Source: CALIZF01 sp046292445 (lineage in GTDB: Bacteria; Pseudomonadota; Alphaproteobacteria; Rhodobacterales; Rhodobacteraceae). From it: a stretch of 10,468 nt of DNA. Positions 1-6,690 of the stretch are shown here, one piece after another. Every line of letters begins with the position of its first letter. Position 1 is the first letter of the stretch. The notes under the pieces are model-generated. The model had not been told where the DNA came from. It did not search any database and saw only the letters and a list, made by a program, of their open reading frames with translations. Made by a program: the position numbers and the translations under genes. The stretch is taken from the NCBI GenBank assembly GCA_046292445.1, contig JBKBQT010000056.1, positions 1 through 10,468 of the forward strand, written 5' to 3'.

Positions 1-2
1 CT

Positions 3-1079
3 GCCGGCACCGCCGGCCCGGCCCCGGCCACCGATGGCCTGCCGCCGCGCGCCGCGGTGGCCGATCCGGCGCCGGCCGGCACCCCGCCCGATACGCCCCC
101 CGCGCCGCCTGCGGTCTCGGGCGATCCCCTGCCCGTTGCGGCGATGGCCCCGCCGCCCCCCGCGCCCGTGCCGGTGCCCGCCGCCCGGCCCGCGGCGGGG
201 CTGCGCAGCACAGTCCCCGGTGTCGTCACTGGCGGGCTGCCGCAGGTCGGCGCGCCTGCGGCACCGCGGCCCGAGGCCGCACCGGGCGTGGTCCCAAGCG
301 TGGTCACCGGGGTGGTCACCGGCCGCCTGCCGCAGATCGGCGCGCCCGCCGATCCGGCGTCCGTTCCGCCCGTGGCCGAGGCTGCGGCCGACGACACAGT
401 GCCGCTGCCGGCCTGGGCCGCCCATGCGCGCGACTTCGACAACCCGTCGGGCAAGCCGCCCTTTGCGATCATCCTGCTCGACGCCGGGCAGGGGGACATC
501 GACCGGGCGGCGCTGGCCGCCGGGCCGGTGCCGATCACGCTGGCGATCGACCCCGCTGCACCCCGCGCGCCCGAGATCGCCGCCGCCTGGCGTGCGGCGG
601 GGCAGGAGGTGCTCATCCTCGGGGCGGCCTTGCCCGCGGCACCGCGCGCCGCCGATGCCGAGGTCGCCGTCGAGGCGCTCGCCGGGCTGATCCCGCAGGC
701 GGTCGGCCTGATCGACGCGCCGCTCGGCGGGGTGCAGGGCGACCGGACGGTGTCGGCGATGCTGATCGGCGCGCTGGCGCCGCGGGGCCTCGGGATCGTG
801 ACATGGGACCGCGGGCTGAACTCGGCCGAGCAGATCGCCCGGCGCGAGGCGGTCCCCTCGGCGACGGTCTTCCGCGACCTCGACGGCGCCGGCGAAAGCG
901 CCGTGACCATCCGCCGCTATCTCGACCGCGCGGCGTTCCGCGCGGCGCAGGAGGGGCGGGTGGTCGTCGCCGGGCGGCTGACCGCCGAGACGGTCGCCGC
1001 CATCGCCGCCTGGACGCTCGAGCCGCGGGCGGCGACGGTGGCGCTGGCCCCCGTCAGCGCCATCTTCGCGCTGCCCTGA
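3..1079 (+). CDS. Divergent polysaccharide deacetylase (YibQ-like) protein, 5'-truncated by window edge
   Basis: The reading frame is open from the first bases of the window, so the true start lies upstream; a GTG at 57 is internal and has no convincing ribosome binding site. About 358 residues are visible. The first ~135 are Pro/Ala-rich, low in complexity, and probably form a flexible periplasmic linker; they contain two copies of VVTG(G/R)LPQ(V/I)GAPA. From PPFAIILLDAG onward (about 474-1075) the sequence follows the divergent polysaccharide deacetylase family (DUF610/YibQ): alternating strands and helices, a WDRGLN segment, VFRDLDGAGES, and the closing VALAPVSAIFALP. Family members usually start with one membrane anchor, which would lie outside the window. 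The family IDD-type motif reads LLDAG here, so one expected metal-binding Asp seems to be missing. The function of the family is poorly defined, but envelope glycan modification is the usual assumption. It converges on the glyoxalase gene, with 32 bases between the stops. Confidence 0.85.
   Translation, partial: AGTAGPAPATDGLPPRAAVADPAPAGTPPDTPPAPPAVSGDPLPVAAMAPPPPAPVPVPAARPAAGLRSTVPGVVTGGLPQVGAPAAPRPEAAPGVVPSVVTGVVTGRLPQIGAPADPASVPPVAEAAADDTVPLPAWAAHARDFDNPSGKPPFAIILLDAGQGDIDRAALAAGPVPITLAIDPAAPRAPEIAAAWRAAGQEVLILGAALPAAPRAADAEVAVEALAGLIPQAVGLIDAPLGGVQGDRTVSAMLIGALAPRGLGIVTWDRGLNSAEQIARREAVPSATVFRDLDGAGESAVTIRRYLDRAAFRAAQEGRVVVAGRLTAETVAAIAAWTLEPRAATVALAPVSAIFALP
222..350 (+). repeat. Two copies of a 39-bp coding repeat (VVTG-LPQ-GAPA motif)
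   Basis: The segments 222-260 and 312-350 are in-frame near-copies encoding VVTGGLPQVGAPA and VVTGRLPQIGAPA, separated by 51 bases of Pro/Ala-rich code. The nucleotide differences are mostly at third codon positions, so the peptide seems to be conserved more than the DNA. A shorter VVTG unit also occurs just before the second copy. This looks like a repeated short linear motif in the linker, not a mobile repeat. Confidence 0.7.
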
Positions 1080-1111
1080 GGGCGGGCCGCCGGTGCCGCC
1101 GGGCGATATCC

Positions 1112-1540
1112 CTACCAGTGCCCGGTGTTGGGCATGCTCGCCCAGGGTTCGGCCGGGGCGAGGGCCGGCCCGTTCTGCAGCAGTTCCACCGACACGTTGT
1201 CGGGCGAGCGGACAAAGGCCATGCGCCCGTCGCGCGGCGGGCGGTTGATCGTCACGCCATTGGCCTGCAGATGAGCGCAGACCGCATAGATGTCGTCCAC
1301 CGCATAGGCAAGATGGCCGAAATGCCGGCTGTCGGACGGCAGCCCCGGATCGCCGTCCCAGTTCCACGTCAGTTCGACCGGGCATTCGGGCTGGTCGGGC
1401 GGCGCCATGAACACGAGGGTGAAGCGCCCCTGTTCGTTGTCGATCCGGCGCGTCTCGCGCAGGCCGAGCAGTTCGTAGAAGGCGCGGGATTTGTCCAGGT
1501 CGGCCACGCGGACCATGGTGTGCAGATAGCGGATCGTCAT
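1112..1540 (-). CDS. gloA: Lactoylglutathione lyase (glyoxalase I), VOC family
   Basis: A 142-residue cytoplasmic enzyme, the usual GloA length, predicted to convert the glutathione hemithioacetal of methylglyoxal to S-lactoylglutathione. It has the two beta-alpha-beta-beta-beta modules of the vicinal-oxygen-chelate fold. The four expected metal ligands are visible: His7 in YLHTMVRV, Glu56 in PVELTWNW, His76 in FGHLAYAV and Glu119 in VSVELLQ. The start is fixed by homology to GloA (MxxRYLHTMVRV) and by a GGAGGA ribosome binding site six bases upstream of ATG; the frame stays open further upstream, but that extension reads as the shadow of the Slam gene. It lies 77 bases downstream of the Slam gene on the same strand and could be read with it, although no functional link is evident. 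GloA is the firm family; a divergent VOC enzyme with another substrate cannot be excluded. Confidence 0.9.
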   Translation of the reverse strand: MTIRYLHTMVRVADLDKSRAFYELLGLRETRRIDNEQGRFTLVFMAPPDQPECPVELTWNWDGDPGLPSDSRHFGHLAYAVDDIYAVCAHLQANGVTINRPPRDGRMAFVRSPDNVSVELLQNGPALAPAEPWASMPNTGHW

Positions 1541-1546
1541 GCGGTG

Positions 1547-1552
1547 TCCTCC
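1547..1552 (-). promoter_or_regulatory. Ribosome binding site for gloA
   Basis: The minus strand reads GGAGGA, then six bases (CACCGC), then ATG at 1540. This strong Shine-Dalgarno match selects the short GloA start over the longer open frame. Confidence 0.8.
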
Positions 1553-1617
1553 GTCGCTCGCGCCAGACATAGGCCGGCCCGCGCGGCGGCGCCAGACCTG
1601 CGCCGGTCCGACGGGGT

Positions 1618-2985
1618 TCAGAACACCGAGCGGAACCCGAGGCTCACCCCGAGGTCGAAGCCGTCGTAGAGCGGCACGGTGGACCCCGAGCGCACCGCGC
1701 GCAGATCGAGCACCGGGGCAAAGCCGAGGTAGTCGAGCCGCTCGAACACCAGCGACAGTTCGGCATCGAGCCGCAGGTCGCGCCGCCCGCCCGGCGCCAG
1801 CGGCACCGGGCCGTAGTCGCGCCCCTCGGCACCGAGGCCCATGGACACCCGCACCCCCATCACCGGTGCCGCCCTGTCCCAGCTTGCCCTGAGCGCGAGC
1901 GCCCCGTGGCTGACCTCGGCGCTGCGCGAGGCGGTGCTGCGCGCGGTCAGATCGAGGCGGAGCCGGTCGCCCGAGGCGAGGCGCTGCACGACGCCCGCGC
2001 GCAGGCTGAGCACCTCGGCATCGCGGATCGGATTGTCCTGCCGCCACTGCCTTTCGCCGCCGAGGCCGAGGATCAGGTGCCGCCCCCCGGCGATGGGACG
2101 GTCGAGACCCGCCTCGAGCCGCAGGTAATCGGTCAGGGGCGCGCCGCCATACCAGTTGCGCCCCGCCGTCGCGCCGAACGTGAGTTGCAGCGGCCCGGCC
2201 CCCGGGCGGCGGCGATGCGTCAGGCCGATCTCGGCCATGGCATAGGCGAAATCGGCGGCATCGACGCCCGCGCCGGCCGGGTCGGTGATCCAGACCTGCC
2301 GGATCAGCCCGGCCGCGCGCAGGTCGGTGCGCGACTGCGCGCTTTCCGCCAGCCGGTAGCCGAGCGTCGCCCCGACCGAGGCCGTCCCGCCGGCCAGCGC
2401 GCGGGCGGCGGGCGACAGGGTGAAGGGCGTGCCGAACAGGGTGATCGTGTCGAACCGGCTGCCGTTGTTGACGTTCGACGAGGGCGCGGCGGCAAAGGTC
2501 AGCTCGACGCTCAGCGGGTTGCGCATGCGCACATAGGCGAAATCCGAGGCCGCGATGGCGCGCGCCGCCGGGGTCGGCGCATCTGTCGCCGCGCGGCGCA
2601 GCCAGAACATCGCCGCCGTCCGCTGCCCGCCCGAGGCGAGCGCCTGCGCCCGGGCGAGCGCGCTGGCATAGCGATCGCGCGGGGTGGTTGAGGCGGCCCA
2701 GGCCAGCCGCGCATGCATGCGCGCGGCGGGGTAATCGGCGCGCGCGCGCGCCACGCGCGACGCAACGATCCGGGCCGCGACATCGGCCGGGTCGCGCGTC
2801 AGCAGCGCCTCGGCATAGGCGGAAGCCGCATCGAGCGCGCCGGCCTCTTCCGCCGCGAAGGCGAGGCTGCGCATCGTTTTGGCATCGAGCGTGACCGGCC
2901 CCGCCCGGACAGCGGATGCGGCAAACAGGCCCGCCAGCGCCGCCGCCAGCGCCGCCGCCCTTGCCCGGGGCCAGCGCAGGCGCAT
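1618..2985 (-). CDS. Surface lipoprotein assembly modifier (Slam), outer-membrane translocon of a type XI secretion unit
   Basis: A 455-residue predicted outer-membrane protein. Residues 1-28 form a signal peptide (Arg-rich n-region, Ala/Leu core, cleavage near AVRA|GPV). Residues ~35-150 are Ala-rich helical hairpins of TPR type. From about 157 the rest is a run of amphipathic strands typical of the Slam barrel (DUF560): it opens with LSVELTFAAAPSSNVNNGS (the family SSNINN signature), includes RNWYGGAPLTDYLRLEAG and RQDNPIRDAEVLSLRAG, and closes with RSGSTVPLYD and a C-terminal Phe, the usual outer-membrane barrel end. Slam proteins are known to move specific lipoproteins across the outer membrane to the cell surface. 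The gene starts one base after the stop of a lipoprotein gene with a TbpB-like barrel, the classic substrate/translocon arrangement. No strong ribosome binding site is seen, so translation is probably coupled to the lipoprotein gene. Length is in the normal range for the family. Confidence 0.88.
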   Translation of the reverse strand: MRLRWPRARAAALAAALAGLFAASAVRAGPVTLDAKTMRSLAFAAEEAGALDAASAYAEALLTRDPADVAARIVASRVARARADYPAARMHARLAWAASTTPRDRYASALARAQALASGGQRTAAMFWLRRAATDAPTPAARAIAASDFAYVRMRNPLSVELTFAAAPSSNVNNGSRFDTITLFGTPFTLSPAARALAGGTASVGATLGYRLAESAQSRTDLRAAGLIRQVWITDPAGAGVDAADFAYAMAEIGLTHRRRPGAGPLQLTFGATAGRNWYGGAPLTDYLRLEAGLDRPIAGGRHLILGLGGERQWRQDNPIRDAEVLSLRAGVVQRLASGDRLRLDLTARSTASRSAEVSHGALALRASWDRAAPVMGVRVSMGLGAEGRDYGPVPLAPGGRRDLRLDAELSLVFERLDYLGFAPVLDLRAVRSGSTVPLYDGFDLGVSLGFRSVF

Positions 2986-2986
2986 A

Positions 2987-4006
2987 TCAGCGCCGCGTGA
3001 GGATGAACCCGCCGGTCTCGCGCACCGTCACGCCGGTGTAGCGCGGATCGCTCGCCTCGACGACGAGAACCCCGACGATCTCGCGCGCGTTGTTGCCCGA
3101 GACGACGGCGTAATACTTGCCCTCCTCGAACGGGGTGATGGCGCCGCCCGCGTTCTCCGTCCCGCTGCCGAGGTTGCCGACCAGCTCGCCATTGGCATCG
3201 AGCACGCCCGGCCCGACGTTGAACACCAGCGTCGGCAGGGCGGTCTGCGGCAGGCCGGTCTTGGCGGCCAGCGCGGCGATCACGTCGCTGGTGATGTCGC
3301 GGCCGTTGATGTCGAAGATCGCGCGGTTCGTCACGCGGCCCTGCACGGCGGCGCCGGCGTTGAAGTCGTTGAAGTCGATCGCAACCCTCATCGTGCCGGT
3401 CGCAAGCTCCATCCCGCCGCGGCCCTCGAAGTCGCGCAGGGCCGAATAGGCGCCGCGGTAGCTCGCCTGGCCGGTCGTCGGCAACTCGACGCTGCCGTTG
3501 CGCTGGTAGACAAAGCCGCCAAAACCGTAGCCGGTGTAGGCGCCGGTGCGCACGATGGCGAATTCCGTCTGGCCCGAGCGCGAGACGCCATAGATCGCAC
3601 GGTGGGTGAACTGGCCGATGCCGGCCCCGGTCAGCGGATCGTTGAACACATCGGCATTCTCGTAGACCGCATAGGGGCCGAGGCTGCCGACCCGCCGGCC
3701 GCGGGTATAGGTGTTGTCGCCGTCGAAGCCGAGGTTGTCCACGGTGAACGTATCGGTCGCCGCATCATAGGACACATCGGTGACAAAGCCGTTGCCCGTG
3801 GTGTTCTCGCGCGGCTCGAACCGGGTGATCCGGGTGTCCCGCGTCGGGCTGGTGGTGCCCGGCGGCAGGGTGCGGGGGCTGGTGATGCCGCCGCCGCCCG
3901 GATCGGTCGGATCGGTCGGCGTGGTCGGCTTGGGCCCGAACGGGTTGCCGTCGCAGGCGACCAGCACGAAGGCCGCCGCGGCCAGCGGCAGAAGGGAACG
4001 GTTCAT
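2987..4006 (-). CDS. Lipoprotein with C-terminal TbpB-like beta-barrel, likely Slam substrate
   Basis: A 339-residue lipoprotein. Its signal peptide ends in the lipobox LVAC, so Cys18 would be lipidated; Asp19 follows at +2. A Pro/Thr/Asp/Gly linker (residues 22-58, with TDPTDPGGGG) leads to a beta-rich region (60-175: FTVDNLGFDGDNTY, SLGPYAVYEN, AYTGYGFGGFVYQR) and then a second part (180-339) that resembles the eight-strand barrel of transferrin-binding-protein-B-like lipoproteins: YRGAYSALRDFEGRGGMELATG, then MRVAIDFNDF, and finally FEEGKYYAVVSGNNAREIVGVLVV and GGFILTRR, matching the family pattern of a Gly/Tyr strand, an 'A-E-x-G-G' turn and a closing strand. Adjacency to the Slam gene, one base downstream, supports surface display. 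The ligand is unknown; iron-carrier, heme or host/peptide binding cannot be told apart. The ATG has a weak GCAGG ribosome binding site; no alternative start upstream gives a signal peptide. Confidence 0.82.
   Translation of the reverse strand: MNRSLLPLAAAAFVLVACDGNPFGPKPTTPTDPTDPGGGGITSPRTLPPGTTSPTRDTRITRFEPRENTTGNGFVTDVSYDAATDTFTVDNLGFDGDNTYTRGRRVGSLGPYAVYENADVFNDPLTGAGIGQFTHRAIYGVSRSGQTEFAIVRTGAYTGYGFGGFVYQRNGSVELPTTGQASYRGAYSALRDFEGRGGMELATGTMRVAIDFNDFNAGAAVQGRVTNRAIFDINGRDITSDVIAALAAKTGLPQTALPTLVFNVGPGVLDANGELVGNLGSGTENAGGAITPFEEGKYYAVVSGNNAREIVGVLVVEASDPRYTGVTVRETGGFILTRR
3901..3918 (-). repeat. Tandem 9-bp repeat in lipoprotein linker
   Basis: The 9-base unit gatcggtcg (plus-strand reading) occurs twice in a row and a degenerate third copy (gcgtggtcg) follows. 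It encodes the Thr-Asp-Pro repeats after the lipidated Cys. Because the unit is a multiple of three, changes in copy number would alter linker length without a frameshift. Confidence 0.6.
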
Positions 4007-4038
4007 GGATGCCTGCTCGATTTGCTTGTTTTGCCGCT

Positions 4039-4067
4039 AGGGTGGCGAAGGGGCGGCGGCCTGTCAA
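4039..4067 (-). promoter_or_regulatory. Candidate promoter for the lipoprotein-Slam operon
   Basis: The minus strand has a perfect TTGACA (-35, positions 4067-4062), a 17-base spacer, and CACCCT (-10, positions 4044-4039). The -10 is a poor match to TATAAT. The predicted transcript would start near 4032 and leave a leader of about 26 bases before the lipoprotein ATG. No Fur-, Irr- or RirA-type palindrome is evident to me. Confidence 0.45.
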
Positions 4068-4105
4068 TCGGCGCGTCCGGGCGTGGTGCCGGCGTGATGC
4101 AAAAA

Positions 4106-4140
4106 GGCCGCGCGGGCCCTGCGCCCCTTGCGCGGGGGCG
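4106..4140 (-). terminator. Paired GC hairpins next to a T5 tract in the divergent region
   Basis: Two inverted repeats sit side by side: CGCCCC (4122-4127) with GGGGCG (4135-4140), loop of seven; and GGCC (4106-4109) with GGCC (4115-4118), loop of five. Read on the minus strand they are followed at once by TTTTT (4105-4101), the form of an intrinsic terminator. No gene upstream on that strand would need it, and the lipoprotein promoter candidate lies downstream of it. It could end antisense or small-RNA transcription. The stems are short and such pairings are frequent at this GC content. Confidence 0.3.
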
Positions 4141-4200
4141 GCAGCATTTCGTATGGTTGGGCTGCGAGCGCCATACATCTTGTCACCCCGCCCGATTGAC

Positions 4201-4205
4201 GGAGG
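4201..4205 (+). promoter_or_regulatory. Ribosome binding site deciding the GTG start of thyX
   Basis: GGAGG is followed by five bases (ATCGC) and GTG at 4211. The same frame is open far upstream, across the lipoprotein gene, so this site together with the ThyX-like sequence that follows sets the start. Confidence 0.78.
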
Positions 4206-4210
4206 ATCGC

Positions 4211-5119
4211 GTGCCCCTGACACCTGACCAGTCGGACGAGATCGCGGCCTTGCGCGCCGCGCCGCGCCCGACACTGCGCGCCGTGTCCGAGGGGCTCGAG
4301 GCGCGGCTCTATCATGCCATGCCGGTGCTCGATCACGGGTTCGTGCGGGTGATCGACTACATGGGCGACGACGCGGCCATCGTGCAGGCGGCGCGCGTAA
4401 GCTATGGGCGCGGTACCAAGGCGGTGCAGAACGATGCCGGCCTGATCCGCTATCTGATGCGGCACTGGCATTCGACGCCCTTCGAGATGTGCGAGATCAA
4501 GCTGCATGTAAAGCTGCCGGTCTTCGTCGCGCGCCAGTGGATCCGCCACCGCACGGCGAATGTGAACGAATATTCGGCCCGCTATTCGATCCTTGACCGC
4601 GAGTTCTACATCCCCGCGCCCGAGCATCTCGCAGCGCAATCGGCGGTCAACAACCAGGGCCGCGGCGCCGCGCTCGAGGGGGAAGAGGCGGCGCGGGTGC
4701 TCGACTGGCTGCGCGAGGATGCGGCGCGCGCCTATGACCATTACGAGGCGATGCTGGGCACCGAGGGGCAGCAGGGGCTGGCGCGGGAACTGGCGCGGAT
4801 GAACCTGCCGATGAACATCTACACCCAGTGGTACTGGAAGACCGATCTGCACAACCTCTTCCACTTCCTGCGGCTGCGTGCCGATGCCCATGCGCAATAC
4901 GAGATCCGCGTCTATGCCGAGGCGATCTGCGCCATCGTGCGCGACTGGGTGCCGCTCGCCTGGGCGGCCTTCGAGGATTACCGGCTGGGCGGGGCGACAT
5001 TGTCGGCGGCCGGGGTTTCGGTGCTCAAGCGGCGGCTGGCGGGCGAGGCGGTGACGCAGGACGGATCGGGCATGTCGGCGCGGGAATGGCGCGAGTTCGT
5101 GGCGGTCTGGGGCGAATGA
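4211..5119 (+). CDS. thyX: Flavin-dependent thymidylate synthase ThyX
   Basis: A 302-residue cytoplasmic enzyme that methylates dUMP to dTMP with methylenetetrahydrofolate, FAD and NAD(P)H, working as a homotetramer. The ThyX signature RHR-x7-SxR is complete (R112-H113-R114, then S122 and R124 in RHRTANVNEYSARYS). Other conserved segments are WHSTPFEM (86-93), ARQWIRHR, the LPMNIYTQWYWKTDLHNLFHFL helix (199-220) and RADAHAQYEIR (223-233), which hold residues for FAD and dUMP binding in characterised ThyX proteins. Length is at the long end of the family, mainly through the N-terminal extension (residues 1-35) and a C-terminal tail (260-302). The start is GTG with a strong GGAGG site. Its last four bases (ATGA) contain the start of the next gene, so the two are translationally coupled. 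ThyX takes the role of ThyA in many alphaproteobacteria. Confidence 0.96.
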   Translation: MPLTPDQSDEIAALRAAPRPTLRAVSEGLEARLYHAMPVLDHGFVRVIDYMGDDAAIVQAARVSYGRGTKAVQNDAGLIRYLMRHWHSTPFEMCEIKLHVKLPVFVARQWIRHRTANVNEYSARYSILDREFYIPAPEHLAAQSAVNNQGRGAALEGEEAARVLDWLREDAARAYDHYEAMLGTEGQQGLARELARMNLPMNIYTQWYWKTDLHNLFHFLRLRADAHAQYEIRVYAEAICAIVRDWVPLAWAAFEDYRLGGATLSAAGVSVLKRRLAGEAVTQDGSGMSAREWREFVAVWGE

Positions 5120-6609
5120 CCCGCCTCGCGCCCGCCGCCCTGGCCGCGCTCTTTGTTGTCCTCGCCGCGGCCTTTGCCGCGCATCAGTCGGTCTGGGTTG
5201 ACGAAACCACGCAGTTGACCGGCCTTGCCATGCCCTTCGGCGAACAGCTCGCCTGGCTCACGGGGGCCCCGCGCCCGGAGACCGGCGTGCCCCCGGACCG
5301 GATGCCGCCCCTGTCCTACTGGCTGGGCGGCCTCTGGGCGGCGGTGTTCGGCCTGAGCGAGCCGGCGATGCGCCTTTTCGGGATCGCCTGCGCGGCGGCG
5401 GCGGTGCCGGCGCTTTGGCTGGCGGGCCGGCGGGTGTCCGGGGCCTGGGGCGGGGCCTTTGCGGCGGTGGCGGTGATGCTGTCGGCCAATGCGCTCGGGG
5501 CGGCCAGCGCGATCCGGGCCTATCCGCTGTTTCTGGCGCTGACGGCCTGGGCAGCGCTGGCCTATCTGCGGATCGCGCTCGACGGGGTGACAGGCGGGCG
5601 GCTTGCGGTGCTTGGCGCGCTTCTGGTCGCGGCGAGCTATGCGCATTTCTACGGCCTCGTTGCGGCCTTTGCCCTGTTCGGATCGCTCGTCCTTCTGGGC
5701 CTCGGGCGGCGCGGGCGGTCGGGGGCGGTGGTGCTCGCGGGGCTGGCGACGGGGCTGCTGGCCGTCGGGGTCGTGCCTTTCGCGACGGCGGCGGCAGGCG
5801 TGGAGGCGCCGGGCGCCGCGCCGGGGCTGCGCGAGGTTGCGGCAGGGGCCGTTCGGCTGGCCTATCGCCTGGTTGCCCATCCCGTGCATCTCGGCGCGGG
5901 CGGGCTGCAGATCGCGCATCTTGCGGCGGTCGGCGCCTGCGGGATCGCCGCGCTCTGGGCTGCGCGGGCCGCGGGGCGGATGCTCGCGGCGCTGGTGCTG
6001 CCGCTGGCGCTTGGATTTGCCGCGCTGGCAGGGGCGGCGCTGGCGGGGCCGGCCTTCGACGTCTTCGCGCCGCACTACAACCTCTGGATGCTGCCGTTCC
6101 CCGGCCTGATCCTCGCACTGGCGCTGCGCGGCGGGACGGTCGGGGCGGTCCTTGCGGCGGCGGTGGCGGCGACGACGCTCTGGGCGGCGGCAGTGCTGGT
6201 GCGGCATGCGCCGCTTTACGCGAACGGGCCGGGCGACTGGGCGGCCGCGCAGCTTGGCGCGACCGGCACGCTGGTGATCCACGACGGGGCAGGGGACTGG
6301 GCCTGGCTCTACTTCCCGCTGTTCTGGCGCAGCGGCGGCGCCATCGTTCAATGGCACGAGGCGCCCGACGGCACGCTTGCGCGCATCGTCCCCGGCGGCC
6401 TTGCGCCGATCGCGGATGCGGCGGGCGAACGGGCCGGCTATGCCGCCGTCGTCCTCGCGCGCAGCTTCAGCCTCGACAGCCGCGCGCTGGGGCAGATCGC
6501 GCGCGGGCGGGCGTCCTGTGCCGATTTCGCCGCAGCGCCGATGGCCGCCGGGCGCGCCGCGCGGTTCTGCGCCCTTGCCGGCACCACGCTGGTCTGGGAA
6601 CGTCCCTGA
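5116..6609 (+). CDS. GT-C fold membrane glycosyltransferase (ArnT/PMT-like, GT39-type)
   Basis: A 497-residue integral membrane protein. The first segment (5-22) is followed by the Asp-Glu pair in SVWVDETTQLTG (D29, E30), the usual first-loop catalytic/metal motif of the GT-C transferases that use polyprenyl-phosphate sugars. About 11-12 hydrophobic segments follow (roughly 68-80, 88-104, 112-125, 136-152, 162-175, 178-197, 203-222, 265-284, 289-310, 323-337, 341-362), with SYAHFYGL (174-181) resembling the conserved loop-edge motif of this family. Residues ~365-497 are a soluble C-terminal part that probably faces the periplasm. The start ATG overlaps the thyX stop (ATGA). Likely role: moving a sugar from a lipid carrier to an envelope acceptor; donor and acceptor cannot be read from the sequence. 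A functional link to thyX is not obvious and the overlap may only be structural. Confidence 0.8.
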   Translation: MTRLAPAALAALFVVLAAAFAAHQSVWVDETTQLTGLAMPFGEQLAWLTGAPRPETGVPPDRMPPLSYWLGGLWAAVFGLSEPAMRLFGIACAAAAVPALWLAGRRVSGAWGGAFAAVAVMLSANALGAASAIRAYPLFLALTAWAALAYLRIALDGVTGGRLAVLGALLVAASYAHFYGLVAAFALFGSLVLLGLGRRGRSGAVVLAGLATGLLAVGVVPFATAAAGVEAPGAAPGLREVAAGAVRLAYRLVAHPVHLGAGGLQIAHLAAVGACGIAALWAARAAGRMLAALVLPLALGFAALAGAALAGPAFDVFAPHYNLWMLPFPGLILALALRGGTVGAVLAAAVAATTLWAAAVLVRHAPLYANGPGDWAAAQLGATGTLVIHDGAGDWAWLYFPLFWRSGGAIVQWHEAPDGTLARIVPGGLAPIADAAGERAGYAAVVLARSFSLDSRALGQIARGRASCADFAAAPMAAGRAARFCALAGTTLVWERP

Positions 6610-6614
6610 GGGTT

Positions 6615-6657
6615 GCGGCCGCGTCGGGCCGCGCGGTCTGCGGCGCAAAAGGCGCAG
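6615..6657. terminator. Candidate bidirectional terminator hairpins between glycosyltransferase and tRNA genes
   Basis: Five bases after the glycosyltransferase stop, GCGGCC (6615-6620) pairs with GGCCGC (6627-6632) around a six-base loop. A second stem, CTGCG (6638-6642) with CGCAG (6653-6657), encloses an AAAA stretch. The genes on either side converge here, so a shared stop signal would be expected. No T tract follows either stem, so this is suggestive only. Confidence 0.35.
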
Positions 6658-6690
6658 CCGGGGTGCAGATGGCCCGCTGCGGGGGGCAGG

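Noticed and set aside
1560..1597. Nine-base direct repeat GCGCCAGAC between Slam and gloA genes
   Set aside because: Only two copies about 29 bases apart without other structure; expected by chance at this GC content.
1541..2047. Upstream extension of the glyoxalase gene to 311 codons
   Set aside because: The extension is out of frame within the Slam gene, Arg/Pro-rich, and the GGAGGA site supports the start at 1540.
2879..4210. Long plus-strand open frame running into thyX, antisense to the lipoprotein gene
   Set aside because: It is an unbroken frame due to high GC content; its sequence is Arg/Ala/Gly-rich with no domain, and the real ThyX start at 4211 has a strong ribosome binding site.
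4978..6648. Minus-strand frame of about 550 codons opposite the glycosyltransferase gene
   Set aside because: It is extremely Arg/Pro/Gln-rich and has no signal or motif; it is the antisense shadow of a hydrophobic membrane protein gene.
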